From the NCBI GenBank assembly GCA_017165825.1, contig CM029372.1:28241074-28305073 (forward strand): a DNA stretch of 64,000 nt. Reading direction: 5' to 3'. This document shows positions 1 to 11,310 of the stretch, in pieces (the stretch's first letter is position 1; the number at the start of each line of letters is the position of its first letter). Both the position numbers and the translations under genes were made by a program. Below the pieces are notes generated by a model. That model searched no databases. It was not told where the DNA came from and saw nothing but the letters and a program-made list of their open reading frames with translations. Source of the DNA: Hepsetus odoe (lineage: Eukaryota > Chordata > Actinopteri > Characiformes > Hepsetidae).

Positions 1-203
1 GTCCCAAACAGGGATGCGGGGGGTGCCGGAGTCCATCCCAGCTCACACAGGGCGAAGGACGGGGGACACACCTTGGACAGGTCGCCAGCCCATCGCAGGG
101 AGGAGCTTGACGGGGACGGCACCTTGCTCAAGGGTACCTTAGGGCAACCTATTGGGAAGGGGCTCAAACCCCCGATCCTCCACTAGGCCACCACTGTCCC
201 CTA
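1..203 (-). repeat. tRNA-headed SINE, Rex3-tail subfamily
   Basis: Read on the minus strand, this starts with a shortened tRNA-like head (GTGGCCTAGTG followed by a B-box-like GGGGGTTTGAGCCCC). It continues into the body shared with copies at 10261, 45709, 46046 and 47385. About 20 bases of the head, between the A and B boxes, are missing here. The element runs off the left edge before its tail. Confidence 0.75.
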
Positions 204-246
204 AAAATCCATGGTAAATCTTGCAAAAAAAAAGGCATTTGCTCAC

Positions 247-576
247 CTGAGTTATTTGTTCCAGTGAGCCAGTCAATGATCTTCTTCAGAAAGTGTATTT
301 TCCTCAGATATTCAAGAATTTTTTTTAACCAGCTTTCCAATGAGGTGAAGACTTGTTTTAGCCAATGCTCATCATCCCTCAGCTTCTCAGTTCTTTCTTT
401 GCAGTAGTTCTCTGGTATCTCCATCATACAGTCCTGTTTAGGAATCCTGACACCATCTCTGCTGTTGTAGGAGTCGATCTGTGTGTCGTTCAGCAGAGTC
501 ACTACACTGAACTGAAAGGTGTTTTCTGAAGATCGGTCAGGCTGGAAAGTGTAGAGGTAACACAGAGAATCTTTAT
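247..576 (-). CDS. MHC class I alpha-1 exon (locus 0, exon 2), extended
   Basis: This is the alpha-1 domain exon of a non-classical teleost MHC class I heavy chain, a membrane protein that presents ligands or regulates immune cells. It is bounded by an acceptor (ctccacag, 577-584) and a donor (gtgagc at 246-241) and stays open in phase 1. That matches the phase of the exon at 12200-12266. It has the family core LLNDTQIDSYNSRDGV and PKQD seen in genes A and B. It is 330 nt, against 252 in A and 267 in B. The extra 63 nt add an amphipathic stretch with repeated WLK(K/Q) motifs at the end of the helix. Two tryptophans found in A and B (QDW, NYW) are cysteines here. The alpha-2, alpha-3 and membrane exons would lie left of the window. 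By memory it most resembles the L lineage, but that is uncertain. Confidence 0.85.
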
Positions 577-801
577 CTGTGGAGAACAGAAAAAGGAAAA
601 AAGGAGAGATGAAGTGAGGTTGGATTTACAGTCTCTTATTACAGTGCGGATTAGATTTCCTATTTGTGGAGGTATATATAACTTTCACACAGTGGTTTCT
701 ACCGTTGTCTAACAGCAAGTTTGGCTTCATCGTGATCGATGGTAGCGGTGTTCGACATGAGACAGAGACAGAGGGCAGACCAATTGTCTGATATCCAATC
801 A

Positions 802-3800
802 GGAATAATAATAATAATGATTTTTATTTATATAGCGCCTTTCTCAAACCCAAGGTCACTTTACAGAGCAAGTTAAAAACAGTTAATACAAACACAAAGA
901 CAGAAGAACAAACAGCAGAATAAGGAAATTAAGAGCTGGGAGAAGTGGAGCAGCACAAACTGAATAGATGTGTTTTTAACTGTGTTTTAAAGAGGGACAG
1001 AGAGGACGTGAGGCGCAGGGTTTGAGGGAGGGAATTCCAGAGTTTAGGGGCAGCAACACTGAATGATCTCCCACCCACGGAAGCTAACCTGAATTTAGGA
1101 ACTGAGAGTAACCTGGTACCGGAGGAGCGAAGTGAGCGGGTGGGAGTGTATGACTGGAGTAAATCAGTGAGGTATGAAGGAGCAGATCCATGAAGGGCTT
1201 TAAACGTGATGAGAAGCAGCTTGTACTGAATACGATACGATATGGGCAGCCAGTGAAGTTTGTGGAGAACGGGGGTGATATGTTGATATTTTTTGGAGAA
1301 CGTGAGAACCTGAGCTGCGGAGTTTTGCACGTACTGGAGCCTGGCTAATGTTCCAAAGAGACCAAAGAGTAAAGCATTACAGTAATCGAGACGGGATGTT
1401 ATAAAAGCATGAACAAGTATTTCTGCATCCTTAATTGAAAGAGATGAGTGGAGACGTGAGATGTTTCTGAGGTGAAAGAAAGCATTTTTCACTACTGTAT
1501 TAATGTGAGATTCAAATGACAGAGTGGGATCGAATATAACGCCTAAATTCCGGACAGAGGGTGAGGGTGTAACGAGCATTTTCAATGGATAAACTGAAAT
1601 TTTGTAGTTTAGTGATGAGAAATTTGGAGCCAACTAAAAAAAGTTCTGTTTTGTCAGTGTTGAGCTTGAGAAAGTTAGAGGTAAGCCATAGTTTTACGTC
1701 ATGAATACAAGCTGTGAGGCAAGGGGGTGGAGCGGCTGAAGTAGCGGTGGTAATGTAGATTTGGGTATCGTCAGCATAGCAGTGAAAACTGAGACCATGG
1801 TTAAATATGACAGAGAGGGAGAATATAAATTATGAATAATAAAGGTCCAAGAACAGATCCCTGAGGGACACCCTGTTTAACTGGAGCAGGAGGTGATCTG
1901 TTGTTATAGAGGCGGATGAATTGCTGTCTATCAGTGAGATGATGTGAACCAAGAAAGAACAGTACCAGAGAGCCCAATGTCCGAAAGGCAGGAAAGAAGG
2001 ATATTGTGATTGACAGTGTCAAAGGCGGAGCTTAGATCTAAGAGAAGGAGGATACTGAGGGAACCAGAGTCAGCACTGAGTAAAAGGTCGTTGGTGACCC
2101 GTAGAAGGGAAGGCTCAGTGCTGTGGAATGGATGGAAACCTGAATGAAACCGCTCATATAAATTGTTAATTATTAGATGTTCCTGCAGCTGAGCAGCTAC
2201 AACCCTTTCAAGGAGCTTTGAAATAAAAGGTAGATTAGAAATAGGTCTGTAGCTGCTCAGATTGCTGGGATCCAAAGTGTTATTTTTCAACATAGGTCTA
2301 ACAGCAGGTTTTCAGGCCCAGAGGAACAACATCAGAGGAGAGTGAACAGTTTATGAGATGGAAGATAGAGGCAGAGATGGCAGACAAACAGGATTTAAGA
2401 AGAGAAGTAGGAGCTGGATCCAGGATGGAGGTTGAAGAACTGATTTTCCTAATTAATTCAGTAACAGAGTTCGAGTTTGTAAGAGAGAACTTGGTGAAGG
2501 ATTGTACCGGGGTTTCTAGGAGAAAGTTACAAGATGGTGGAGGAGTACCAGTGAAAAATTTACATATCAGATCGTTTTTGTTTTGAAAAAAGTGAAGAAA
2601 GGACTCATGAGTGAGAACCTGAGAGAGAAGGTGCTGGGGGCTGAAGATGTTTACTCACACTAATGAACAGGGCCGTGGGCTTACAGCTGCTGCTGTTGAT
2701 AATGGAGGAGAGGTACCGAGAGTGAGCAGTATTAAGGGCAGATCGATATTTTTGCATGTGATCAACATATAGCTGAGAGTGCACCATGAGGCCTGATTTC
2801 TTATACAGCCGTTCAAGTCGCCTCCCAACAGCTTTCTTGGACCTTAGTTCAGTGGTGAACCATGGAGAGGAGTGAGAGGAAGGTACAGCCCTGATTTTGA
2901 CTGGAGCAAATTTATCTAAAACAGCAGAAATGGAGCGGTTGTATAAATTCAGGTCTGAGGTGAACCCTTGAATGTCAACAGATTTCAAATTTCTATCTGA
3001 AATTGTAGATTTTTTACATAGATTATCTAAGGTTAGTTCGAAAGCAAATTCGATACAAAAGTGATCAGAAATATCAACAGAAGAACAGTTTACAGAAACA
3101 TTTTTAAGTCAAGATGAACAAATCAGATCCAGTATGTGTTCATGAGTATGTGTGGGGAAGTTCACATGCTGAATGAGATGGAAACATTCAAGAAGGGCCA
3201 CAAATTCTGAAATAGCTGGAGAGACGGTGTCTATATGAATGTTAAAGTTACCGAGCAGGATGATGTTTTCAGACAGGGCACAGGTAAGTGTGAAGTTCAC
3301 TGAGGCCCGAGAAGAACGGAGAAAGAGACGTAGAAGGTGGTCGATATATTAAAATTACAACAAGTGGTTTAGTACAGACAGTTCTGAACACAAGATATTC
3401 TAAAGACGAGATATCATGTAAGTCCAGAACCTTAACTTGCACCCCATCCTAAACGACAGCAGCCAGGCCTCCACCTCGGCCCTTTTCACGGGGTTTACAC
3501 AGGTAGCTGTAGCCTGCAGGAGTGAGCTTGTTCAGTTCCAGAAAGTCGTTGCTGGGTTGCCATGTTTCAGTCAGTAAAAGCATGTTAAATGTTTTATCCA
3601 ATATTAGTTCTCTAAGTGCGAGAGCTTTGTTAGTTAGTGAGCGGATGTTTAAGAGAGCTAAACTTGTGCTTGTAATCACAGGATGCCGTTCAGAGTCAGT
3701 GTGGTTCGTGTCCATGTTCAGAGTTCTCAGATGATTAGAGTTGACTCCACAGTTTGACGCAGTAGAGAGCGCGTGGTGACGGTCAGGTCGGGAGGACCAG

Positions 3801-4584
3801 ATTGAAGGGATTGCAGAAAGAGAAGTGTGATGAATGAAGTGCTAAATTCTGGAGGCATGGTGAACATAACGGGGACGGCAATTCCGAGCGCTCTGCAGAG
3901 GCCGTATGAGCTCGAGTCCAAGCGAGCTGGACTTTTCCAGTCCCGGAGCTGAGACGGCGTGTATTCAAACCCCATGATTAACCAGCCAGACACGAAACAT
4001 CCGGAGCAAAACACCTGGCTGATCAGATCCGTAAACGACCAGAACACAGAACCACACACACACACCTCACTATTCACGTTAGCCAGAACCCCGCCAACCC
4101 TCACGAACCAGTAGCGTTAGGACGGCCGTTTAGTAGCATTAAGAAGGCAGACCAGCCATAAAGAACTGGACGAACAGAGAAGGAGAGAGTGACTCACTCA
4201 CCAACTCTGAGCAGGTGCAGGGTGAGCAGGGAGAGGACTCGCAGAGCAGGGGTGAGACAGGGACGTGGGTCTGGGTCGCTACTCGGAACACGGAGTTTAC
4301 ACACGATAAATGTCCGGATAGTCCTAAGAAAGGCTGACGCTGGAGCAAGAAGTAAATCCAGCACAAATCCAAGCAGTAGCGCAGGAAAAGTTGATGCAGT
4401 GTCCAAACACTGAGCAAAGTCAGATGGAAATCACAGTAGCAACTCATTAACACAGAATGAGAAATATTGGGATAAAGGACCGAGTAAAGAGACTAAACAA
4501 ACAAACTAACTAACAAATTAAATTCCAATGGAAAGCGGTAGCCAGACGCCCACAGCAGTACTCCCACCGGAACCGGAAGGTAGT
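802..4584 (-). mobile_element. L2-like non-LTR retrotransposon (LINE), decayed
   Basis: A near full-length LINE lies antisense to the plus strand, inside the long intron of MHC locus 0. Its 3' end (802-870) has an (AAT)n tract and the TATATAGCGCC motif typical of fish L2-type 3' ends. Endonuclease pieces (ETW, LGNFNIHID), reverse transcriptase pieces (YRPISNLP, FDTVNH, GVPQGSVLGPLLF, YADD) and the C-terminal LDYCNALL block appear in the expected order, in several frames. The 5' end is placed at the GC-rich sequence near 4560-4584. The gypsy element at 4590 is inserted beside it, so this boundary is approximate. Confidence 0.85.
929..3715 (-). pseudogene. L2-like endonuclease/reverse transcriptase ORF2, frameshifted
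   Basis: The LINE polyprotein makes cDNA by target-primed reverse transcription. Its pieces lie at 3449-3715 and 3109-3300 (endonuclease), 2605-2988 (linker), 1931-2293 and 1801-2022 (RT fingers and palm), and 929-1633 (C terminus). The catalytic YADD is encoded at 1767-1778, between the open pieces. Repeated frame changes and stops make it non-functional. Confidence 0.8.
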
Positions 4585-4589
4585 ATATG

Positions 4590-4869
4590 TGTCACGCCCA
4601 CCACGTTACCCAGGCCAGGGGAGAGGTCCCCGTCACCGGAGTACTGACCGGGCTTTCACGAGCACTCGTAATTATCACCACTGATCACCCGCACCTGAAC
4701 TACCACACACAAATAGCCTGCCAGTCCGACCCAGTGTTGTCCGTTCACCGTCCTTACTGTTTGTCTGCACCGTGAGTTACAACGTTGTGTTTGTGTCATA
4801 GTTTGGAAATAAACGTGTCCCAGTTAGACCTGCGTGTGAGTGCCTTGCCTCTCGAGCATAACCATGACG
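4590..4869 (+). repeat. 5' LTR of gypsy element
   Basis: It begins TGTCACGCCC and matches 9226-9505. A TATA-like CAAATAG (4710-4716) lies about 28 nt before the presumed transcript start near 4739. The AATAAA-like GGAAATAAAC near the end could serve for polyadenylation. The last base breaks the usual terminal CA. Confidence 0.9.
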
Positions 4870-4879
4870 ATGAACGGAC
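4739..4879 (+). promoter_or_regulatory. Self-priming pair: transcript 5' end and PBS of gypsy element
   Basis: GTCCGTTCA at 4739-4747 lies just downstream of the TATA-like box. It is the exact reverse complement of TGAACGGAC at 4871-4879, which begins two bases after the LTR. Tf1/sushi elements prime minus-strand synthesis by folding the transcript's own 5' end onto the primer-binding site instead of using a tRNA. The nine paired bases and their position fit that mode. The start site is inferred from TATA spacing, not measured. Confidence 0.6.
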
Positions 4880-4931
4880 CTTCGAGCAGCAAGGCGCAAC
4901 GGGTGGAATTTTTCCGGACGAAATAGCGGAC

Positions 4932-7900
4932 ATGGAGCTTCGGCAGCGGATCCGAGATCACGAGGGGATCCTTGGGCGAGTGACTTCCAGGTTGGACGAC
5001 ATCCAACACCAACTGGAGCGGCTAACCATCTCGGACCGAGGACACCGGGCAGCCGCCGTGGCCTTTCCGCCTCCGCCTTTCGCCCAACCGTCCGCCCCGC
5101 CGGTAAGCCACATCGCTCTACCAGAACGCTACGCGGGCGACCCAGGTGCGTGTGCAGCGTTTTTGGTTACGTTTGACATGTACTTTGGACAATTTCCCTG
5201 GTTAACGGAGGTAGAGAAGATAAAAGCAGTGATCGGAAGGCTTACCGGTCGCGCAGCTGAGTGGGGAACGGCGGTCTGGGCAAGCGGTGGCGAGACCGTG
5301 AGCACATACGATCGCTTTTCGTCCGCTTTTCGGGCGGTTTTCGATCACCCCGCTCACGGTCAGTCCCAGGGGGATCGCTTGCTGCGCATGAAGCAGGGAA
5401 CCGGCTCCGTCGTGGAATATGCCCTTGACTTCCGCATTACCGCGACTGGCAGCGGTTGGAGCGACCCTGCTTTAATGGCGGTGTTTCGGGCCGGCCTTCA
5501 CGCGGACATTCAGCGAGAACTCGCCTGCCGAGACGAGGGATTAAGCCTGAATGAACTCTTCACCCTGGCGATTCGGCTCGACCAGCATAAACGCCGAAGC
5601 ACCGGGCCCACGTGGGAGCCAAGCCCAAGCCGCGCAGCAGCGCCCCCCGGGTTCACGGCCGTCAGTCCACGCAACGACCGCAGTCCCCCTGAGCCCATGG
5701 ATCTGGGCCGGATTCACCTCTCTGGGGCAGAGAGGGAACGCCGCATCCACAATGGGCTCTGCTTGTACTGTGGCGAGCCAGGACATGGGCGAAAGGACTG
5801 TGCCCTGGCAGCCAAGAAACGCACAGTAATTAAACCGCGTCCTGAATTAGCTCATCAATTTTCTGTTCAAGTATCTGTACGCTGTGCTGATGTCTGTTTG
5901 TGTGTTTCAGCATTGATTGATTCTGGGTCGGCTGGCAACTTCATCTCCCCCACGGCAGCTACCCAACTGCACGTCCCTCTGTATCCCCTATCACACACCG
6001 TGTCCGTGAGGGCAGCCGATGGGAGGCAGCTGAACCCAGGTGGGGTGTCACAGGTCACCGGTCCACTCACCGTTCAGCTGTCTACGCACACTGAAACCTT
6101 GTCCCTGTTCGTACTGCCGCTTTCAGATCACGGAATCGTACTGGGCATCCCGTGGCTGAGGTCCCACAACCCGGTCCTAGACTGGAGGACAGGGGAAATC
6201 AGGTCCTGGTCCCCGGAGTGCTCTTTGCACTGTAACACTTCACTCCCGTGCCTCTCCACGTCTGTGGAGAGCCCACTGGCTCACATTCCATTGTCTATCC
6301 CGGTCGAATACCGTTCAATGAGTGAGGTGTTCAGTGCAAAGAGGTCCACTCAACTCCCTCCTCACCGGCCATGGGACTGTGCGATTGAACTCCAGCCAGG
6401 GGCCACTCCTCCTCGCTCTCGCATCTATCCGCTCTCCGAGCCCGAGACGAGAGCGATGGAGGAGTATATTGCAGAGGCCCTTCGACAGGGGTTCATCGTA
6501 CCGTCCACATCGCCAGCCTCCGCGGGGTTTTTCTTCGTGCAGAAGAAGGACGGCGGACTCCGGCCTTGCATCGATTTTCGGGGACTGAATGCTGTCACAG
6601 TTAAATTCCGCTACCCTCTCCCACTAGTTCCGTCAGCCCTCGAGCAACTTCGAGGGGCCACCATTTTTACCAAATTGGATCTCCGCAGTGCGTACAACCT
6701 GGTGAGGATTCGGGAGGGCGACGAGTGGAAGACGGCCTTTAGCACGGCGACAGGTCATTATATGTACAGAGTAATGCCGTATGGCCTCAAAAACGCCCCC
6801 TCCGTCTTCCAGTCATTTATCAACGACGTCCTGAGGGACATGTTGGGTCGGTTTGTAGTCGCCTACATGGACGACATCCTGATTTATTCCAAGAACTACG
6901 ACTCCCATGTCACCCAGGTACGCCAGGTCCTTTCCCGCCTCCTCAAGCATGGGTTGTACGTCAAGGCGGAGAAGTGCCAGTTCCATCTCTCAGAGGTTTC
7001 CTTTTTGGGCTACCGAATCGGGCCAAAGGGAGTCGAGATGGAACACCAAAAGGTGACGGCTGTTACCAGCTGGCCAGAGCCCCGCACCATCAGACAGTTA
7101 CAAAGCTTTCTTGGGTTCGCCAATTTCTATAGGCGGTTTATTCAAAACTTTAGTGCCACGACAGCCCCTTTAACCGCCCTGCTAAAGGGAAAACCTTCCC
7201 GCCTCGGCTGGACGCCCGAGGCACGAGCGGCCTTTCTAGACCTCAAATTGAAGTTCACTTCGGCGCCTATCCTACGGCTGCCAGACCCAGATAGGCCGTT
7301 TGTGGTCGAGGTCGATGCATCCGAGGTGGGTCTGGGGGCGGTGCTGTCGCAGTACCACGGGCAACCCGAGAGGCTTTTTCCCTGTGCCTTCTTCTCCCGT
7401 AGGTTAACCCCCGCGGAGGCCAATTACGACATCGGCAACAGGGAACTCTTGGCGGTAAAGGCTGCACTGGAGGAGTGGCGGCACTGGCTGGAGGGCGCAA
7501 AGCACCCCTTCACGGTCCTCACCGACCACCGCAATCTCGAATATATCCGGCTGGCAAAACGACTCAACCCCCGCCAGGCTCGATGGGCTCTGTTTTTTAC
7601 CCGTTTCGATTTCACCCTGACCTACCGCCCTGGTACTAAGAATAACAAGGCCGACGCTCTCTCACGCCACTTCGAGCCAGCAGGGAGGGTGTCGCAGCCA
7701 GAACCAATATTAACCCCAACGGTAGTGGCAGCCCCAGTGCAATGGGACATCGAACGGGACATCCGGCAGGAAGCTGAGGGCACCTCCGTCCCATCAGGGT
7801 GCCCGCCTGATCGGATCTTCGTGCCGGAACGCCACCGCATCCGGTTAGTAAAGTGGGTCCACACTTCTCCGGCCTCAGGGCACCCTGGCATTCGTCGCAC

Positions 7901-9283
7901 AGGGGAACAGCTGAGCAGAAAATACTGGTGGCCCACCTTAAGGGCCGATGTTCGGGTTCTGGTCCGCTCCTGTTCCACCTGTGCCCAAACTAAGTCACCT
8001 TGTGAGTTGCCAGCCGGTAAGTTATTACCCCTGCCGGTGCCTACCCGTCCGTGGACTCACGTGGCCATCGATTTGGCCACGGATCTCCCACGTTCCGGGG
8101 GGCACACGTGCATCTTAGTGGTGGTGGACCGATTTTCAAAAGGATGTAGATTCATCCCCTTTGCTGCTCTTCCGTCTGCTCGACAGGTCGCTGATGCTCT
8201 GTTCCAGTACGTGTTCCGGTATTACGGTTTCCCGGAGGACATCTTATCCGACAGAGGTTCACCTCTCAAGTCTGGCGGGCCTTCTTTCGGCGACTGGGGA
8301 CCTCCGTCTCGTTATCCTCGGGTTACCATCCCCAAACCAATGGTCAGGCCGAGCGAACCATTCAAGAGCTGACTAGGTTCCTCCGGGCGTACTGTCACCA
8401 CCGGCAACACGACTGGGCTGAGTACCTCTACTGGGCAGAGTACGCACAAAACTCCTTGCGCCATTCCTCCACAGGCATAACCCCGTTCGAGTGTGTGTTG
8501 GGGTTTCAACCACCCCTCTGCCCCTGGGATACCACACCTACGGATGTCCCGAGCATCGACACCTGGTTCCAAGGGGCTGAGCGCGTGTGGGAGAAGGCCC
8601 ACACACACATCGAACGGGCAGTGCGCCGCTTCCGCCAACAAGCCGATAGGCGTCGACGGAAAGCCCCCGACTTCCAAGCTGGAGACAGGGTGTGGCTCTC
8701 CACTCGAGACCTCAAGCTACGGCTGCCTAGTAAGAAACTCAGCCCCCGGTTCATTGGGCCTTTCCGAGTAGAGGCCCAAGTCAATCCGGTCACTTACCGT
8801 CTCAAGCTACCCGATCACATGCACATAACCCCTGTTTTCCACGTTTCCCTCCTCAGGCCCTACGTTCCGGGGCCCCTGGCTGCACCGGTGGGAGAGGCTG
8901 AACCCCCTCCTGTCATCGTCACCGCGCAAGGTCAAGCCCATAAGGTCCACGCGCTCCTGGACTCCCGACGACGTCGAGGGGAGCTTCAATACCTGGTGGA
9001 TTGGGAGGGTTACGGGCCGGAGGAACGCAGTTGGGTCAAAGCCCGGGACATACTCGACCCTCAACTCCGGCTTGACTACCACCGTAACCACCCCAGCCGC
9101 CCTGCCCCCAAACGGAGAGGTCAACCCCCTCGACACAGCAGACCACCACAGCATCCGCCAGGACGGCGAGGGTCCGGAGCGCGCTGGACGGGGCGTCCGG
9201 AGGACGCCTCTGGAGGGGGGGGTGATGTCACGCCCACCACGTTACCCAGGCCAGGGGAGAGGTCCCCGTCACCGGAGTACTGA
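4932..9283 (+). pseudogene. Gag-Pol polyprotein with chromodomain, one frameshift
   Basis: This is the structural and enzymatic polyprotein of the gypsy element. The first good ATG is at 4932 (MELRQRIR). In order it encodes: gag; a CCHC knuckle (CLYCGEPGHGRKDC, 5760-5801); protease (IDSGSAG, about 5912-5932); RT with YMDD (6864-6875); RNase H (VDASEVG near 7312); the integrase zinc region (about 7860-7990) and DDE core; and a chromodomain (YLVDWEGYG, near 8990-9020). One frame is open to about 8260. There, after the second integrase aspartate (SDRG), several bases appear to be missing, and the reading moves to the frame that ends at 9283 inside the 3' LTR. Everything else looks intact, so this copy is probably inactivated by that single lesion. 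Confidence 0.88.
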
Positions 9284-9505
9284 CCGGGCTTTCACGAGCA
9301 CTCGTAATTATCACCACTGATCACCCGCACCTGAACTACCACACACAAATAGCCTGCCAGTCCGACCCAGTGTTGTCCGTTCACCGTCCTTACTGTTTGT
9401 CTGCACCGTGAGTTACAACGTTGTGTTTGTGTCATAGTTTGGAAATAAACGTGTCCCAGTTAGACCTGCGTGTGAGTGCCTTGCCTCTCGAGCATAACCA
9501 TGACA
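9226..9505 (+). repeat. 3' LTR of gypsy element
   Basis: It starts TGTCACGCCC after the polypurine tract at about 9210-9225 and ends in CATGACA, the canonical CA end. It matches 4590-4869 apart from the last base. The Gag-Pol stop codon (TGA, 9281-9283) lies inside it. Confidence 0.9.
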
Positions 9506-9510
9506 ATATG

Positions 9511-10184
9511 GAGATGCAAAGTCTCTGCTTTGCATGCAAGGACAAAAAGCATAAACTGTGCCCATGTTGAAATGGTTTGCTAAGAACTTTTAGAAATTCG
9601 GTGCACATCTGGAGTTCGTCATTGACGAGAGTGGAAGAGGCTGCCCTTATGACCATGGGGTCCCACAATGGATAAAGACTTTGAGATACCCCTCATCACT
9701 GCCAGCAGCCGTTTTCATTAAAGTTATTTTTATTTTGTGGACCTGGCCATGTGCCCCATAAAGGGACTGTTTTTGAAGGGTTTTTTGAGCCAGAGGCTCA
9801 GCTCGGGCGAGACTATGTTTTGGCACCCCGGGAGTTGCGCCTTTTGGGGGAGGTTCTGTCACGAGTGAGGTTTGTTTTGGGCGCGGTAGAGGGCGGGACT
9901 TTGCTCTGTTCTGACTGAGCACACCTGAGCGCATGAAGGCACAGGTGTGCTTCATTTGGGCTGTTATTTAAGCCCCAATGAGTCAGAAAAGAGAGTGGCT
10001 TATTCACGAGGCAGGGCCTCACGTTAATGGTGGTTTTTATAACTTGGTTTAGTTAGACTGCAGTTCCTTGGATCGATTAGAGCAGCAGTCCTTGGATCCT
10101 GTTTTGGTGAATATGAATAATAAAACTATGTTCCTGACTCCTGACTCTCGACAGACGTCCTTCCCCCACCTCACCACCGTTACA
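9511..10184 (+). mobile_element. 3' portion of a second LTR retroelement (internal end plus LTR)
   Basis: Positions 9511-9842 hold a non-coding-looking internal 3' segment, and 9843-9856 a purine-rich tract (TTTTGGGGGAGGTTC-like). An LTR follows at 9857-10184 (TGTCACGAG to CCGTTACA). The LTR has a TATA-like TTATTTAAG and the GCCCCAATGAGTCAGA block shared with the LTRs at 12534, 16010, 20893 and 24832. The internal end also resembles the 3' end of the element at 21556-25348. The 5' part is absent, and the gypsy element lies immediately upstream. Confidence 0.7.
9857..10184 (+). repeat. LTR, sushi-like family related to the IQ elements
   Basis: This 328-bp LTR begins TGTCACG and ends TTACA. 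Its TATA/AGCCCC block and terminal ACCACCGTTACA match the minus-strand LTRs at 12534, 16010 and 24832. A fragment of the same LTR lies reversed at 49113-49253. Confidence 0.75.
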
Positions 10185-10260
10185 GTCTGAAACACAAACA
10201 CTTTTTACAGAGTTAGAATATAAATAGAGAAAATATTAACTTAAAAGCTGGACTAAATGA

Positions 10261-10500
10261 GGGCAGTGGTGGCCTAGTGGTTAGGGCGTTGGCCACATGA
10301 TTGGGGGTTTGAACCCCTTCCCAATAGATTGTCCTGAGGTACCCTTGAGCAAGGTGCCATCCCCGTCTAGCTCCTCCCTGCGATGGGCTGGTGATATGTC
10401 CTGGGGTGTTTGTCCCCTGTCCTTCACCCTGTATGCACTGGGTTGGACTCCAGCTCTCCCCCACGACCCCAATAGGGACAAACAGCAGAAAATGACTGAG
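10261..10500 (+). repeat. Near full-length tRNA-headed SINE (Rex3-tail subfamily)
   Basis: The tRNA-like head has A box TGGCCTAGTGGTTAGGGC and B box GGTTTGAACCCC. The body CCTGAGGTACCCTTGAGCAAGG follows, then a tail (GGGACAAACAGCAGAAAATGA) resembling the 3' end of the LINE at 38166-41487. It is the most complete copy of this subfamily here. Confidence 0.8.
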
Positions 10501-10695
10501 TTTAATAGACTAAGACCATTTCAGAGTCCAAGACCAGTCCGACTCAATATCAATAAAACTAAAGTTTCTACACTATTTGTTTAACAAGTGTAGTTTTGTA
10601 CTTTTCTAAGACTAATAGCATCAGGGATTACTCAGATTACTTAAACCAGATTAACCAAAGGTCAAAAGATTTCTCAGATGAAAGAAGTGCAAGTA

Positions 10696-11310
10696 TTTGA
10701 GTGAGTGTGCTGTTTAGTGAGTGAGCGAGTAAGTGGTTTAATGAGTTAGTGGTTTAATGAGTGAGTGAGTGGTTAGGGAGCGAATGGTTAAGTGGGTGAG
10801 TGAGTGAATTAGTGGGTGAATGAGTGATTTACTGAGAGAGAGAGTGAGTGAATAGTTTAGTGAGTGAGAGTTTTCGTGAGTTAGTTTTTTTAGTGTCAGT
10901 GAGTGAATGGTTTTGTGAGTGAGAGAGTGGTTAAGTGGGTAGGTGAGTGAGTGTTTTAGTGAGTAAGTGTTTAAGTGAGTGAGTGAGTGGTTTAGTGAGC
11001 AAGTGGTTAAATGAGTGATTTAGTGAGTTGATGGTTTTTTTTTAGTGAGTGAATGAGTGAGTGAGTGAGCGATCTTGTGAGGGAGCGGTTAAGTGAGTGA
11101 GTGAGAGTGAATGAATGGTTTAGTGAGTGAGAGTGGTTTAGGGAATGAGTGAGTGGTTTTGTTAGTGAGTGAGTGAGTGGTTTAGTGAGTGAGTGAGTGA
11201 GAGTGACTGAGTGGTTTGGCGAGTGAGTGAGTGGTTTAGGCAATGAGTGAGTGGTTTGGTGAGGGAGTGAGTGAGTGGTATAGTGAGTGAGTGATTGAGT
11301 AACTGATTAT
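10696..11310. repeat. Minisatellite rich in GTGAGTGA / GTGGTTTA units
   Basis: This is an irregular tandem array built from GTGAGTGA and GTGGTTTAGTGA-like units, with many substitutions. It lies in the intron of MHC locus 0. The reverse-strand reading frame seen across it (THSLN repeats) comes from the repeat and is not a gene. Confidence 0.85.

Larger units (their letters stand above)
4585..9510 (+). mobile_element. Tf1/sushi-like Ty3/gypsy chromodomain element with TSDs
   Basis: This is a complete LTR retrotransposon. The target duplication ATATG lies at 4585-4589 and 9506-9510, and the element itself is 4590-9505. The two 280-bp LTRs look the same by eye except for the last base (G at 4869, A at 9505). 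A purine tract ending GGGGGGGGTGA precedes the 3' LTR. The internal ORF has gag with a CCHC knuckle, protease, RT, RNase H, integrase and a chromodomain. The matching LTRs point to a recent insertion. It sits between the L2 LINE and an LTR fragment, inside the MHC locus 0 intron. Confidence 0.93.

Noticed and set aside
5510..5829. Overlapping ORFs inside the gypsy gag region
   Set aside because: Alternate-frame shadows of Gag-Pol.
11007..11243. Reverse-strand ORF rich in THSLN/HSLT repeats, and runs of GTGAGT that look like splice donors
   Set aside because: Both are products of the GTGAGTGA minisatellite.
10696..11310. Tandem repeats as a possible CRISPR array
   Set aside because: Units are contiguous without spacers and the genome is vertebrate. 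The same reasoning excludes 45015-45295 and 51945-52046.
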